A stretch of 64,000 nucleotides of DNA from assembly GCF_010093535.1 (NCBI RefSeq), contig NW_022985166.1, forward strand, positions 812,455-876,454, in the 5' to 3' direction. Shown in pieces: positions 31,530 to 42,882 of the stretch (positions are counted from its first letter, which is position 1; every line of letters begins with the position of its first letter). The translations under genes were made by a program, and so were the position numbers. Origin of the DNA: Lindgomyces ingoldianus. Its lineage: Eukaryota > Ascomycota > Dothideomycetes > Pleosporales > Lindgomycetaceae. The notes beneath the pieces are model-generated. The model was not told where the DNA came from, did not search any database, and worked only from the letters and a program-made list of their open reading frames with translations.

Positions 31530-32729
31530 ATGTCCACCCCCGGCTCCTTCAACCTCTTCACCTCCCTACGCTACGACCCGCTACTCCTAACCTCCCCCGA
31601 AAACTCCAGCCCAGCACTAAACTTTATTTCTCCATCCCCATTTTACATGCTTGTGTACCACCGCGATCGTATGCTAGAAGCCGCACAGCATTTTGAGTTC
31701 CATGAAGTGGCGAAGCTGCTTGTTGACGGGGTGGCGTTGCATGAGGGATTGCTTGAGAAGGTGAGGCGGTGGGTTGGGGAGGGTGGAAAAGAGGAAGCGT
31801 TGAAGGTATGTCTGACGTGTTTATTTGGAGCTAGGATAGAGCGGGGGGAAGTTGGAGAGGAGCTAATTCGAGTGCAAAAGTTACGAGTCCTCTTCAATAA
31901 AGGAGGGGATATGTCTCTGGAGATCTCTCCTGTCTCTGCGGTCTCTTTATCAACACTATATCCACCATCTCTGGACCCCCCTAAAATTTTCCCCGCCCCC
32001 CATCCCGCAAAATTAAACACAGACACATTCAAGCCCTCTCCTCTAACCGGGGGTGCCCTAACACTCGGACACACAGACACCATCCCATCCCTCCCCTCCC
32101 TCCCCTCCCAATCTCCCTCCCAATCCCCCACGCCGTCCCCCAAACACCCGTTAGCCCCAACATGGACGCTCCGCCTAGACACAACCCCCACGCCTATGTC
32201 TCCCTTCACACTCCTCAAAACCACCCATCGCACCTTCTACTCCGCCTCCCGCTCACGCGCCTTACCCCACAATGCCGCGGACCCTGCGTTCACAGAAGTC
32301 ATGCTCTACAACGAATGCCAAGAACTCACCGAAGGCACCACGACGTCCTTGTATGTTTTCCGCGGAGGAAGGTGGATTACGCCGCCAGTAGGCGTGCCTG
32401 CTGGAGAGTTCAGCTCGTCTACTTTGAAAGCTGCAGCTTCGGCTTCGGCTAGAGATGAGCATGGAGATGGAGGGGTGGGTAAGAAACAGGAGGACATGGA
32501 CAGAAGTGATGAAGGCGAGCTTCGAAAACCGTTCGCCGGACGCTGGGGCCATAGCGTTAGGAGCGAGAAAGTGGGGAGTGGAGGACAGAGAGGGACGACG
32601 AGGCGGTGGGCGTTGGCGAAGGGGATGTGTATGGAGGAGCCGGTTGGGGTGGATACGGTGACCATTGGGGAGGGCGTGTGGGTTAGTAATGGGGTGAGGG
32701 GATTTGGGTTTGGGAAGGTTGTCTCGTGA
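31530..32729 (+). CDS. Aminodeoxychorismate lyase-like, class IV aminotransferase fold
   Basis: PLP enzyme expected to split 4-amino-4-deoxychorismate into p-aminobenzoate and pyruvate for folate synthesis (Abz2-type). Single exon, 399 residues. Visible signatures are YHRDRMLEAAQHFEFHEV near the N-terminus, LLKTTHRTFYSASRSR with Lys230 as the likely PLP lysine, MLYNECQELTEGTTTSLYVF, and the C-terminal GTTRRWALAKGMCMEEPVGV with GEGVWVSNGVRGFGFGKVV. Two low-complexity inserts are present: a Ser/Pro-rich one at about 185-208 and an acidic/basic one at about 300-350 between WITPPVG and the GTTRRWAL motif. Branched-chain aminotransferases share the fold, but the NGVRGFGFGKV end favours the lyase. 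Confidence 0.82.
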   Translation: MSTPGSFNLFTSLRYDPLLLTSPENSSPALNFISPSPFYMLVYHRDRMLEAAQHFEFHEVAKLLVDGVALHEGLLEKVRRWVGEGGKEEALKVCLTCLFGARIERGEVGEELIRVQKLRVLFNKGGDMSLEISPVSAVSLSTLYPPSLDPPKIFPAPHPAKLNTDTFKPSPLTGGALTLGHTDTIPSLPSLPSQSPSQSPTPSPKHPLAPTWTLRLDTTPTPMSPFTLLKTTHRTFYSASRSRALPHNAADPAFTEVMLYNECQELTEGTTTSLYVFRGGRWITPPVGVPAGEFSSSTLKAAASASARDEHGDGGVGKKQEDMDRSDEGELRKPFAGRWGHSVRSEKVGSGGQRGTTRRWALAKGMCMEEPVGVDTVTIGEGVWVSNGVRGFGFGKVVS

Positions 32730-33233
32730 ATTGGGTCTGACCAGAGAAGGGGATGGGGTGTTGATGAGATTTAGATATGCGTGTGATGAATGAAGGAAGC
32801 AATTGTGGAATGAGGGAAGGTCTGATTCGGAATACGTCTCCGATAGTTCGTGAGAAGAGAAGTCCCTATCGGTATGTCCCCCAGCAAGCGCACAAAAATA
32901 CATATTCAGAATAAAAGTAAATTCTTGCAACCTCCAAAACTTCTAAACAGACTCAAAATACGCAAAACAAGATGCAAAACCGTACAAAATAGAAATAAAA
33001 CAAACTCACCATAACTACCCCCCGACCCCACCCCCCAACAGAAACCTCACACACAGCGTCTACCTAGTCATCTCTAAACACCTACACTTATCTCTATATA
33101 CTTAACCCGCCTACTCCCCAAACCCACTCCAACACCCGGCCGTATTCGCCGCATCCGCCCCACACATCACCAAATCTCCCTCATGGTCCTTAATATTTCC
33201 TTACGTGCCATACGTCCCATATTCCAGCAGCAA
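32730..33233. other. Intergenic region
   Basis: A 504-bp gap after the lyase gene, A- and C-rich, with a poly-C run near 33016-33037. No gene seen. Confidence 0.5.
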
Positions 33234-34120
33234 TTACATTCCCCCCACATGGTTGATGTCGTAGATGTTGTTTTCCTGGGTATCAAGATATTCTTTTGTC
33301 AGCTGGATCTCAATGGCCGGGGAATAGGTTTGGTGACTACCTGAGTAGTTGAAGATCTGGTCGGCGCTGAAAAAGCGCTTGCCGGTGCTGAACCTCCTCT
33401 TTCCGAGATCTTCATAATCAGGTATATACTCTGACCAGTGGCGAAGCAAGAAGGATAGGTCTATCGAAACACGCTTCTTGCACGCTTCTTGTTCCTTCTT
33501 GGATTTTTGAGTTTAAGGTTTGGGGATTTCGTCGTCAACTGGGGCTTCCAGGTGTCGTGGTTGAGCCGCTGCTGGGCGATTTCGGCAGCCGTGCTACAGG
33601 CGTTCAGAGAAGCGAATTTGTGGAAGGCAGTTTTTTTGCAGGACATGTATTGCTTGCTCCCGCTACAGGAGACTGTGGTTCGGGAGAAGGAGAGGGTTGC
33701 GTCGTAACCGTTAGTGTTGCAGCACTTTTAGGTGACAACTGGTGTTGTTGAAGTTGAGGTTGAGGGTGGGAATGTTGCGGTCTTGAGAACAGTAGGCTGC
33801 TTTGCAACGTCGATGAGGTGAGTGCAGAGTTGAGGACGCCGGCTATTATACTGGGTCTCATCCCAGGATTTCTTGAGATCTGCACCGTATTCATAGTCAA
33901 ACTCCTCACGGTAGGAGGCACTATGGAAAGTCTCTTGCAACTAGTACTCTAAGGCTTGTTCCAGACAGGTTTGCGACCATGTCTTCGTCCTCATCCACCT
34001 AATCCGCTCTAGGCAAGATGCGTCCTCTCCATTGTTGAACTATATCTGTGACCTTAACCTCCCACTTGGCCTTCTGAAGCGGTTTATCACACGGTCTAGT
34101 CCTATGAATAGCTGAGGCTC
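33234..34120 (-). pseudogene. Decayed gene of unknown function
   Basis: Several minus-strand stretches look protein-coding but sit in different frames or are split by stops. They read, in gene order, TRPCDKPLQKAKWEVKVTDI (near 34100), EDMVANLSGTSLRVLVARDF, EEFDYEYGADLKKSWDETQY, SCSGSKQYMSCKKTAF with an adjacent Cys/Ala-rich stretch, and finally SFLLRHWSEYIPDYEDLGKR to the stop at 33234. One in-frame TAA (near 33727) and at least two frame changes separate them. No intron signals explain the breaks. I do not recognise the family. Confidence 0.4.
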
Positions 34121-34396
34121 AATACCAGCACCAAAGAAGCTGTCTTAACATCTCTGGATATTACCCATCAGCGCAATCTCGAACGTTATATACTCTTGGC
34201 ATTCGCTAAAGCCGTCTCGAGTCGTCGCCGTCACTCTCTCACTATTTAAAAATCTTCCTAGTGGTCTTATTCACCGTTTGCAATCGCTCAGTCTCGTCCT
34301 GGCTCTCCAAGGGCACTTCTCTGGGCTGTGGAATTCGCATCCACGCGAACATTCCTGGCCCTCGGGAACTTGCTTGGAAGTATAATCCTCTCTTTC

Positions 34397-34564
34397 ATGG
34401 CTAAGCTAGCCACACCGAGGACAAAAGGGTTGATCCTTGCTGCTCTTGTGAACTTTGTTGTGGTAGTGGTAGTGGTTGCTGCGGTCGTTCTGGGAATTGT
34501 TAAAGCCGCCACCACGGACGGCCGCGACTTTCTCGGTTCTTCCCAGTACTCGATGTTCGATTGA
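34397..34564 (+). CDS. Possible small single-pass membrane protein
   Basis: A 55-residue open frame beginning MAKLATPRTKGLILAAL, with a valine-rich hydrophobic helix (VNFVVVVVVVAAVVLGIV) and a short polar C-terminus. An upstream in-frame ATG at 34328 would give 78 residues with a second hydrophobic stretch. There is no family match I can name, and a repetitive GTGGTAGTGGTAGTGG-type sequence could produce such a frame by chance. Confidence 0.25.
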   Translation: MAKLATPRTKGLILAALVNFVVVVVVVAAVVLGIVKAATTDGRDFLGSSQYSMFD

Positions 34565-35635
34565 AAGGCAAGTAGCTGGGAGGGTATTGCTAGACTACCC
34601 TCTTTGCTAAGAAAATGAGCTTTATATCGTACACTACGTCGAAGTGTTGTGTGTGGTTGAATTAGAACGAGTCTAGGGCAACGAATTCTGAATAAATTGA
34701 CGGCGAAGTGAGTCAGCCGGAATCTGCATGTTAAAGAGAATTTCATTGTCGAGAATTGAAATGACCTTGTCAGAATAGCGACTTCTTTGTTTTGAATCAA
34801 GAGTCGAATAATGGTTTTGATGGGTGCCAAAGTGGCTGCTACGAAAACCTTGGTAACAAAAAAGGCAAAAATAACAGCGTGCGAACCTGATAGCAGAAAG
34901 AGGCAGGGAAATCAAGCCAGCAGCCATGTTCTTCGCTGCAACTTTCACGTGAGCGATCTGCTGGAGGTCCTGATAGGAGTAGGCCGATGCTATCGCGTAA
35001 TGAGCTTCCAATTTCCATTCTGCATCTCCTACCGACAGGATCTCGATATTGACGACGCCACGATGAAGCAGACCGGCATCCAGACCGTCTTTCGCTTCAT
35101 GGACCGGTCAAATCGACAAGACCTGCATGACAGGACGCACTCATGCACGAAACCCGATGGCCAGGGAACATCTAAATATACCGACAGCAGTATTATTAGG
35201 CACTACCATCAGCCGGACTGGCCGCATAGTAGGTCATAGGTGAATATTGTGAACATCTTTTCGCGAAAGCCTGGGTCAGGGGTCTGAGTAAGATCCGGAA
35301 ACGTAAACGGATTGACAGAACCCGAATGCAAAAGCAATATAAATGCACTCACATGACGCTTTGGGCTCGACTTTTTATTCTTACAATAATAAGGTGGTGT
35401 CTTCGGGATTTCGTGTGCGGTAAGCACCAGCGGTGAGGATGGAAACGCATTCAGCGTCAAATGCGGCTGTACCGTATCTTCTCACCTGCATTAGGGAATG
35501 GCAGCGATGGTTTAGGCCAGAAATTTGCTTCCTTTGATGCTCTCACCAATTCCATCAAGATGTCTGAAAGACAAACTCCACCCTGGTAATTCTATGTTTG
35601 GTCAGAAGTGCCGTACAAGGCCCATTCCTATCACC
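34565..35635. other. Intergenic region
   Basis: About 1.07 kb with overlapping open frames on both strands, none with a convincing domain or splice pattern. Confidence 0.4.
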
Positions 35636-36535
35636 CTAATTAGACACCTGGCCTTCCCTTCCACATGGATTTACCCCCCTCACAACCCAAAGCGGATCAT
35701 GAGTCTGCATTCCCATCCACTGAATCGCTGCATCGACTCGGCTGCCACCCTGGGCATCCTCCATCGTGCTCAAGTCCACAATCTCAATATCCCTCCAGCC
35801 AGAAAACCAAAGATAGTCACCGACCATCTGGAGTCGCTCATCAGGCGATATCCGCAACCACCTACCAATAGCTTTGGTTGGAAAACACCGGTCGCTGATG
35901 ACGAGATGCACTTTTCCACCTTCTTTCGTAACAGATCGCAGGTGTGCCAGCACTTCTTTCGGTAGCGTGAGATAATCGATTGAGACGACGCATGCGGCTG
36001 CGTCGAAAAGCTCGGGAGTCGGCCTGTCGGGAGAGGTAGGAAACTCGGGACTCGTGTTCAAGTCTAATTCGATCCTGCCACCGTTCAAGCAAGGATTCGC
36101 ATCCATCTCCTTTTTATTCATCCCAATGCCCACCACCTGCAACTCCCCCTTCTGTATCTGCTCTTTTATCTCGGGTGGGAAATGGCTCACCCAGCTTGTG
36201 CAGAGATCAAGGACCCTGCCCTTCCGCGGAATATTGCGAAGGTAGTAGCGCTTGAGGCTTTCAATCGCATGATCATCGATATGTGTAACAAGGCGTGGTG
36301 CATCATAGAATGCAGGGTCGGGGGATTCGTCTTGGCGCTTGAAGTCCTCGGATGTGTAGGGCCATTGTTGATAACGGGGAATGTATTGTTCTGTCGGCCA
36401 TGATTCTGCGTCTTGGGGCGAGACCTGCTCCATTTGAGAAACTAGGGATGAGCAGAGAAAGTGAATGGAAGTGTATCCGGCTGTTAGGAGAGAGATCGAG
36501 GTGGGGAGGCCACGTCCGAATGCAAACGGCATCAT
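35636..36535 (-). CDS. SAM-dependent methyltransferase-like protein
   Basis: Encodes 299 residues from the first in-frame ATG (MMPFAFGRGLPTS); a later start at MEQVSPQDAES is also possible. The core reads FYDAPRLVTHIDDHAIESLK, then a motif-I-like GRVLDLCTSWVSHFP, then VVGIGMNKKEMDANPCLNGG and FDAAACVVSIDYLTLPKEVL, ending LWVVRGVN. This layout matches a widespread uncharacterised methyltransferase-like family found in fungi, algae and plants. The usual glycine-rich loop is replaced by DLCTSWVSH, as is normal for that family. The substrate is unknown. It stands alone, with long empty flanks. Confidence 0.75.
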   Translation of the reverse strand: MMPFAFGRGLPTSISLLTAGYTSIHFLCSSLVSQMEQVSPQDAESWPTEQYIPRYQQWPYTSEDFKRQDESPDPAFYDAPRLVTHIDDHAIESLKRYYLRNIPRKGRVLDLCTSWVSHFPPEIKEQIQKGELQVVGIGMNKKEMDANPCLNGGRIELDLNTSPEFPTSPDRPTPELFDAAACVVSIDYLTLPKEVLAHLRSVTKEGGKVHLVISDRCFPTKAIGRWLRISPDERLQMVGDYLWFSGWRDIEIVDLSTMEDAQGGSRVDAAIQWMGMQTHDPLWVVRGVNPCGREGQVSN

Positions 36536-39012
36536 GACTTCATCCTCGACGGAACTACTCGAGAAACTTAGAACGCACAATGCTTCTTGTCTCGCTACTA
36601 GCAGCTTGCTAAGGCTCTAGCCATGAAGACGTATCCAGCGCGCTGTTTGCGTATTTTCCTAGTCGTCTTCGATTCATTTGTGATGATGTCAAAACATTTG
36701 CTGCCGATCAGAGATGGATCTCACAATGCCAAGCGGTCCGAATCATGCCACAGGCACCATCCGACCATCTAGCCACCCCTCTCGGCGCCGTCCTTCAGTC
36801 CATCAATGTCTCTGACCACGAACCGGATTTCTGGTTGAGCGGCTACGGCAACATCGAATCGCAGCCTCGCCAAGCCTATCGATCGAAAATTACGTGCATC
36901 CAACGCATTAACAGCCAAGGGTCGTAGCCGCTGGCGGCAACACCCATAGAACTCCACAAATTTTCCTTTGGACGGCCAAAAATGGCATACGATCACGACC
37001 CTCTCATTCGATTTCCTCCTCTCCCCCATCTTCATTTCTAACCCTCAACCTTCCAAATTCCCCTCAACCGACCTCTTTTAAAGATGTTGGGATATCCCTC
37101 CGAGTTCCCAGACCCCAGCAATTACCCACGCGCCCGGAACTTCGTAAAAAGGCGAATTTGAATCTCATCTCGTGTTCCCCCAGCCCAATATATTTTTCAA
37201 TCAATCGCACTTCTTTCTGTATCCCTCTATATCTCCATTCCGCATAGTCTGACCGAACTGCCCATCCATGCCCCAAATCACCCTAATACCTGTTCAACCC
37301 TACTCTGAACTCCAGGATCCCTGCCCCCAATCTCCCCAAGCCGAATACCCGCCAAGCCAAATACCCGCCGAACCAACCAAACCGCGTACCCCCTGTCACA
37401 ATTTTTGTCTCCACCCTGACCCTAACCCGAACCAACCGAGTTTCCCACTCGACAAAATCGACAGCTAAGCAATGGATAACGCCCCGCGTCCCAAAACGCC
37501 GTTACACAAGGCTCGTCCCGCCTCTGGTAACCAGTCTTGTGTCGAAGAAGCCCTTCGCCCATCGAAGCGCAGCGTAGCGCTTGTGTAAGTCAGACAGGAT
37601 TCGAAATCTGGTTGAAGGACGTTGGCCTGGGAGCGGGATCTTGTGGCCTGGATAGACGCTTTTGATCCAATAGTTTGTCATGTTCGCTTTCTACTAGCGG
37701 TGGAGGGAGGGCTGGGTTACTTCCCGAAAGGTGGACTGGGATGTGCGCTGAGGGGGATCGCATGGCATCTGATTATTCTGGCGAATCTGATGGTATGAGA
37801 AAATGTTTAGCCATCTGCGCTGGCCTACAACATCGTAACAAAGCGCGCAACATTCTGTTCGATGTTGACTACGTTGCATTATAATCAGATAAATCTGAAG
37901 AATCAGATCGTGGCTCAGCTCCTCAAATCCAGAGTGCGTGTCCCTCAAAACCCTCGCTTCCATCGTCCCTCACACACGCATACACAATCAGATATATCTG
38001 CGGAATCAGATCGTAACAGCATCGTCTAGAAACCCACAATGAACGCGTAACCCACGTCCGGATCCTATGGCTGCCGGATCATAAGCCCATGCACTGTGCT
38101 GCGCGGCGTCTCGTTTTGCTGATGGGCGTTAAGGAAATCCGTGAGAGAAAAACTTCCACGGAAAGGATCTCGCTAAAAACAGCTACGCCCGTCGTTGTAC
38201 ATTACCGACGGACAAAGAGTGTAACTACTAGAATAGGGCTGACGGGCGGGTGTGCAGATGCAGAGCGTACAGTGTGTGCTCCTTCGGTGTGTGCTCGTTC
38301 AATGTGTCTGTGATATTCTGTCTCGCCTCGGTCGGCGTGTCCCACGTCTCCTCCTCATCCGTCTGTCTCGACGGCGCTATCCGAAGGCCCGCAAGTGCGA
38401 TGCAGATTTCAGACACCCATAAATTTTGAACGTGCATGTGAGCATGTACGAATAGAAGATTAAGAACCGAAATTCTGATTGATTTGGTATCGCAAATTAA
38501 CTAAGTAGGTAGGTAGGTACGTCTGGAGAGTCTATCTATTTTAGTTTCCCCTAGGGATTGGGATGCTGGATACGGTACTCAGCGAATACCGTCGGTCCGC
38601 CCGAATCCTCATTCTGGACTCCCAAACGCCGTACCCAGTAAGCCTCAGTGGGCGGGGAATATGCAGTGAACGCCTTTAAAGAAACACACGGGGACACATC
38701 GAAAGTGATAACAAAAAAAGGGAAAGAAAGAAGAGAAGAGAAGAGATTAGGTGCAACCTGCGGCTGCTTTGCCCATCAGGTTAACTTTGTAAATCCCGCG
38801 ATTCTACACTTCCAAGAGGGGCCAGCCAGTGGGGCTGCCAGCCTCAAACCCGAACGGACTGGTTTGCCGCCTGCCCAATTACGGTGCGACGGCGGGGTAT
38901 CAGCCGTTGGTGCTCTCGTGATATGTTCGCGAGAAAATGAGTGATGGTCAGATGCTGGTGTACACGTAATTTGGTTGAAACCAGGAAGGCAAGCTCAGCG
39001 CTTAGTGCTTGT
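36536..39012. other. Long gene-poor region
   Basis: About 2.5 kb with no supported gene. It contains a C/A-rich stretch with an imperfect tandem repeat of CCGAATACCCGCCAAGC type (about 37342-37375), three related dyad elements at 37767-38013, and a TAGG microsatellite near 38503-38518. Confidence 0.5.
37767..38013. repeat. Three copies of an ATCTGAT/ATCAGAT dyad element
   Basis: The 28-bp elements at 37883-37910 and 37986-38013 match at 25 of 28 positions (core AATCAGATAWATCTG, then GAATCAGATCG). A looser inverted copy lies at about 37768-37792 (ATCTGATTATTCTGG...). Each copy contains an inverted repeat of CAGAT/ATCTG. Cluster and orientation are seen directly; function is unknown. Confidence 0.5.
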
Positions 39013-39784
39013 CTATGATGCGGGACCGAAGACCCAGTATTGAGCAGCATAGGGGACCTCGAAGGTCTTCTTTTGGCCAGTACAGGCTGCTGGGCTCTTG
39101 CCTCCGGCAGTCTCCAGTCTGTAGACAGTGTTGACTCCGCCTTGGCTGCCGCCGTTGTCAACGAGTTGGAGCCAAGGGACCGCGCCTTCGCCTTTGGTGC
39201 CTGGGCAGGAAGTTGAGGGTGCGTCCATGGTGCCGTTCTTCTTTCCAAACACGAGCGGGAAAGGCGTTGACTGAACTTTGCTCAGAGAGAACGTCGGTAT
39301 CTTGACTGTGAAGAAGTGGTTGCCAAGGACTTTGCTATATCCTGACATCTGGAGATAACCGTCGAGCAGTTTCGTATTTGATGAGAGTGAAAGCGCAAGT
39401 CCGGAGATAGAGGCCAACTTCCATTGGGCCATTGGGTCGTCGTTGAGACGAGTTCCCAAATCGTACAGCGTTGCTGTCAGTCTGTTAGCGCAAATTCATA
39501 GAAAATGAGGAGTGAAGCATACCAAGTGCGCCGGTAGTGCCGACTGGGGCCGTGTCATTGTCGCAAGTGTAGTTCTGAGTGCCAATACCGAGTCCGACGA
39601 ACTTGAGCTGCAGGCCCGTTGGTGGTGGAAGCGTGGTTGCCGGCATCTTGAGCTGGAGTTTTGAGAGAGCCGGGGAACGAGGTTTAGGCTGTCCTCCATA
39701 AGGTGATTTCCATGGTGCACCGGTGACGGTGGACGCAAAGATTGAGAGGGCCAAGATGGCGGTGGAGATTGTCGAGGACAACAT
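39013..39784 (-). CDS. Secreted DUF3455-type protein
   Basis: Exons 39523-39784 and 39013-39473 encode 240 residues. A signal peptide is clear (MLSSTISTAILALSIFASTV, cleavage near TGA). The mature protein starts in a proline-rich segment, then shows the DUF3455 pattern PPPTGLQLKFVGLGIGTQNY followed by TCDNDTAPVGTTGALATLYD across the intron. Later sequence includes GAVPWLQLVDNGGSQGGVNT and CTGQKKTFEVPYAAQYWVFG near the C-terminus. Paired cysteines suggest disulphides. Family members are secreted proteins of unknown biochemical role, sometimes loosely annotated as malate dehydrogenase; that label has no support here. Confidence 0.85.
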
Positions 39785-42700
39785 CTTGAAGTCTTGAGGT
39801 GATGAAGGAAGGAATTAGGTTGGGAGGTGGAGCAGATAAGGTTGGTGAAGGAACGACGTAGGGGCTGGCAGTCGTAGGTTCTTATGTCGACGGACACGAG
39901 ACCTCGTGGATAGGGGTGAACGTGGAATAGTGAGAGAGGAGGAATGAGGAGGAAGAATTTTATTTCGGGTGATAGGGTGTGTATATTTGGAAGGAATGAT
40001 GGTGGTGACGGAAAGGCACGGGGAGGGGTAGGCGAAAAATAAGGAAGCAGCGCAGGTGAAAGAAGAAGGAGGTTGACGTGTGACGGAGAGTAGCGGTCTA
40101 TACACCACGCGCCTTCTGGTTCCCAATGTCGAGGCTGGAGAGAGTCTGTTGTAATGCGCTCTCTGGCCGTGGAGTACAGGGCCTTATAACTTTGACAGCT
40201 AGTCTCTGGTCAAAGTGGAAACCCTGCAGTAGTTTTGCCCGTTGAACCAACTTGCGGCCACGGAGTCGACATCCCGGTCCACGCGCCATGTGCATGCACC
40301 CGACCTCGAACTCGACCGCGTCCATGCCCTTGAAGCGACATGCATGGCCAAATTGGTGAGACCGTGAGATAGATTTAGAAGTGCAGGGATGGGTCTTCAC
40401 CAGATGGCGCCATGCCGAACTGGCTAAAGCGCTTGGGCGCTGATACGTGGACAAAGCGATCGGAGACAAGGTCAAGCCAGCAGGCGGTTCGGGAGAGGGT
40501 GCCCTTTCTCCCAACCCTCGACTGAGCCGCATGAATGCAGCGCTACTGTCGTGGAAACCCTCTATTCGCACAAAAGTGCCGTGGGAGTCTTCAAGAAATG
40601 TTGGACGTTCTGCTGAACCTTCAGTCCAAGGAGAACCGGACGAGCCAACCCGCCAACCCTCTTGTCAGCTCAACACCTCCTCGATGCCATCAAAAGTTTC
40701 ACCATGGCCCTCCAAACGACACTGAAAATCCAAAACGTTTCCGTCAGGTACCTGCATGGAGGAAGGCCGGAGGACTCTGAGAGGGTCAAAGCGACGAGGA
40801 GGTCGGGAGGTCGTCCGAGCGCCCTTCATCCTTCAACCGTCCCGTTGTTCGTGGGGTGGAGCTGAGGCCGTGCACTGCAGATGCCATCTCACAGTGCAGG
40901 CAAATTAACCTAATACGGTCTGAAATAACACCTAATGGCCCGATTATGGCCTCAGCTCTATTGAAATACCCCGCTTCGGGGAGGATTGCAGGCTAATTAA
41001 TCGCGCAGCCACCGATATTAACGGATATTGGATGGGCGAGTCGAGGCATCCGACAGGGTGGATAAACGCATCCTTCGCGCTTCTAAGCCAGTAAGGGAAA
41101 GCTCACATGAGAAATTTCACGGCCGACAGCGTCAGATTGGGAGAACAGACGACGCGGCGCTGACTCGACTTCCTGGATTTCGGAATCATCCAGATGAGAA
41201 AGATCTCTTGACTGCTTTGATTATATTGAAATTGCGGAGAGAGCCAGATCCGAATGCACACCCATTCCACGCGAGACGCCTGCACACTGCAGACCGTAAA
41301 GATTTGAAAAAAGATGTCTAAGATTTATTTTCGCCGCAGTGGGGACGTCGAAGACGGAAGTATTAGCTCCATTAGCCTGCTGCAAGCATGGTGTTGGCTC
41401 CGAATGTGACTTAGTGGACGCCATCAACCTTTCCTGAAGCCTACAGAAATTCCCGCCGGAAGAGGACGCATCGCAGAATCTGTTTAGCGAATTTGCGCCG
41501 GTCAGCAACATGAAAGCCTTCTTGATTCAAGTTGACAGGAAGTCGTGATTTGTTTGGCGACTTTCTTTTCGCTAGCAGATGGTCTGGTTAGAGATCCCGT
41601 GCTCGGCTGTTTCGAAACCCCCTTGAGCGCAGAACAAGCCTTGTGTCAGAGGCGCAAACAGACGAGTGACGGTTTCAAGAAGTAGCTCTGCAGATTCTGA
41701 TACAGGTACCATCGCCCGAAGGCATCTTCGATGCCCGTTCGAGGAGGCGTCTTGCCGTTTTGGCGTTGGTGAACGGTGCGCATCCCCAAGTGAATGCCCA
41801 GATGTGATGTAGATGCTGGCATTGCGTTTGCTGTCAGCACGGGGCCTCTCCTCAAACCTCTTCAGCTCCTGCAGATTGCACCTTCCGACACTGTGACACC
41901 CACTGTGACTATCGGGTATCGCTGGCCTGAGGCACATGCGACGGGAAGAGTTCAGTCTTAACATCCTGAAATATCGATGGATGCCGGAATGGCACCATGT
42001 CAATTCATCCTCCTTCACCCTTACCGGCAATATGCGGACTCAGCCTTATCTGTTGATGAATGCTGGAGGGAACTTTGTGCGGCGTGCCGGCGTTCGTCTC
42101 TTGAGTCGCATACAGGACGCGACGTTCTCCTTGCGTTTCATGGCTCGCTTTGTGCGCTGTTTGGTTTCTCAGCCTTGTCTGCGCTCCGTGCGGGCGAAAA
42201 ATAGTTCGTGCAGAGATACGAACATGTTAGTTGAAAGCTAAGTCGAACGACATGCCATCGCATACTGCATGCGCGAAACATGGCACACGAGTGAAGGAAT
42301 ATGTCGAGGAGAGGGAGCTTGCAAGGCGTCCAGAGTCCAGGGTGTTGGAAAGAAAAATTCGGGCTGTCAGCATCGTTAATGCCGGATGCGGCTAGAACCA
42401 GCCGGGAGACGGTTCGACATATGCACTTCACGACTCTTTGCACTTTTTCGGCCGACTAATCGACGAGACACATCCCTTAGCTCTTGGTTCAGCATTATTT
42501 TCAAGGAACCCACCCGCCTGCCAACCCCTTGGGCTTAAAAGTTAGTTGATCAGAGACGAAGATATTCCGAAGCCATTGGGCTAGCCACGAACTTCTCGCT
42601 TAAACAGAGCTTTACGTCGTCTCCAAAGTCTCACCGAACTTTCATCTTTCTGTTGTCCCCTTCCAGTTCAATATCTCAAGTCTCCAACCTACGGTTACCT

Positions 42701-42882
42701 TACAATACCATACTCTCATCAATACCATGAAAGTCATCGATACACTTGCCGAGGCGTACACGTCTCGGAACAACTAGACAGTGGACTATCCAACTATTCT
42801 TAATCAGGAGACGTTCTGTCCGATCGTGATTTGTGACTCGTGAGCAAAGCTCCAAATGTATGAAGTTATGTTCTATGCTAAG
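39785..42882. other. Long gene-poor region
   Basis: About 3.1 kb. Open frames here have no recognisable domains, and frames on opposite strands overlap. At 42640-42726 a CT-rich, CAAT/ACC-rich leader resembles a fungal 5' untranslated region and leads into ATG at 42727. That frame (MKVIDTLAEAYTSRNN) stops after 16 codons at 42777, so it is either a tiny peptide or the cut-off start of a lost gene. Confidence 0.45.

Noticed and set aside
39013..39784. Malate dehydrogenase label often attached to DUF3455 proteins
   Set aside because: No NAD-binding Rossmann motif is present and the protein is secreted.
40098..42443. Several open frames of about 100-157 residues on both strands
   Set aside because: No domain, no splice logic and frames overlapping on opposite strands; taken as chance.
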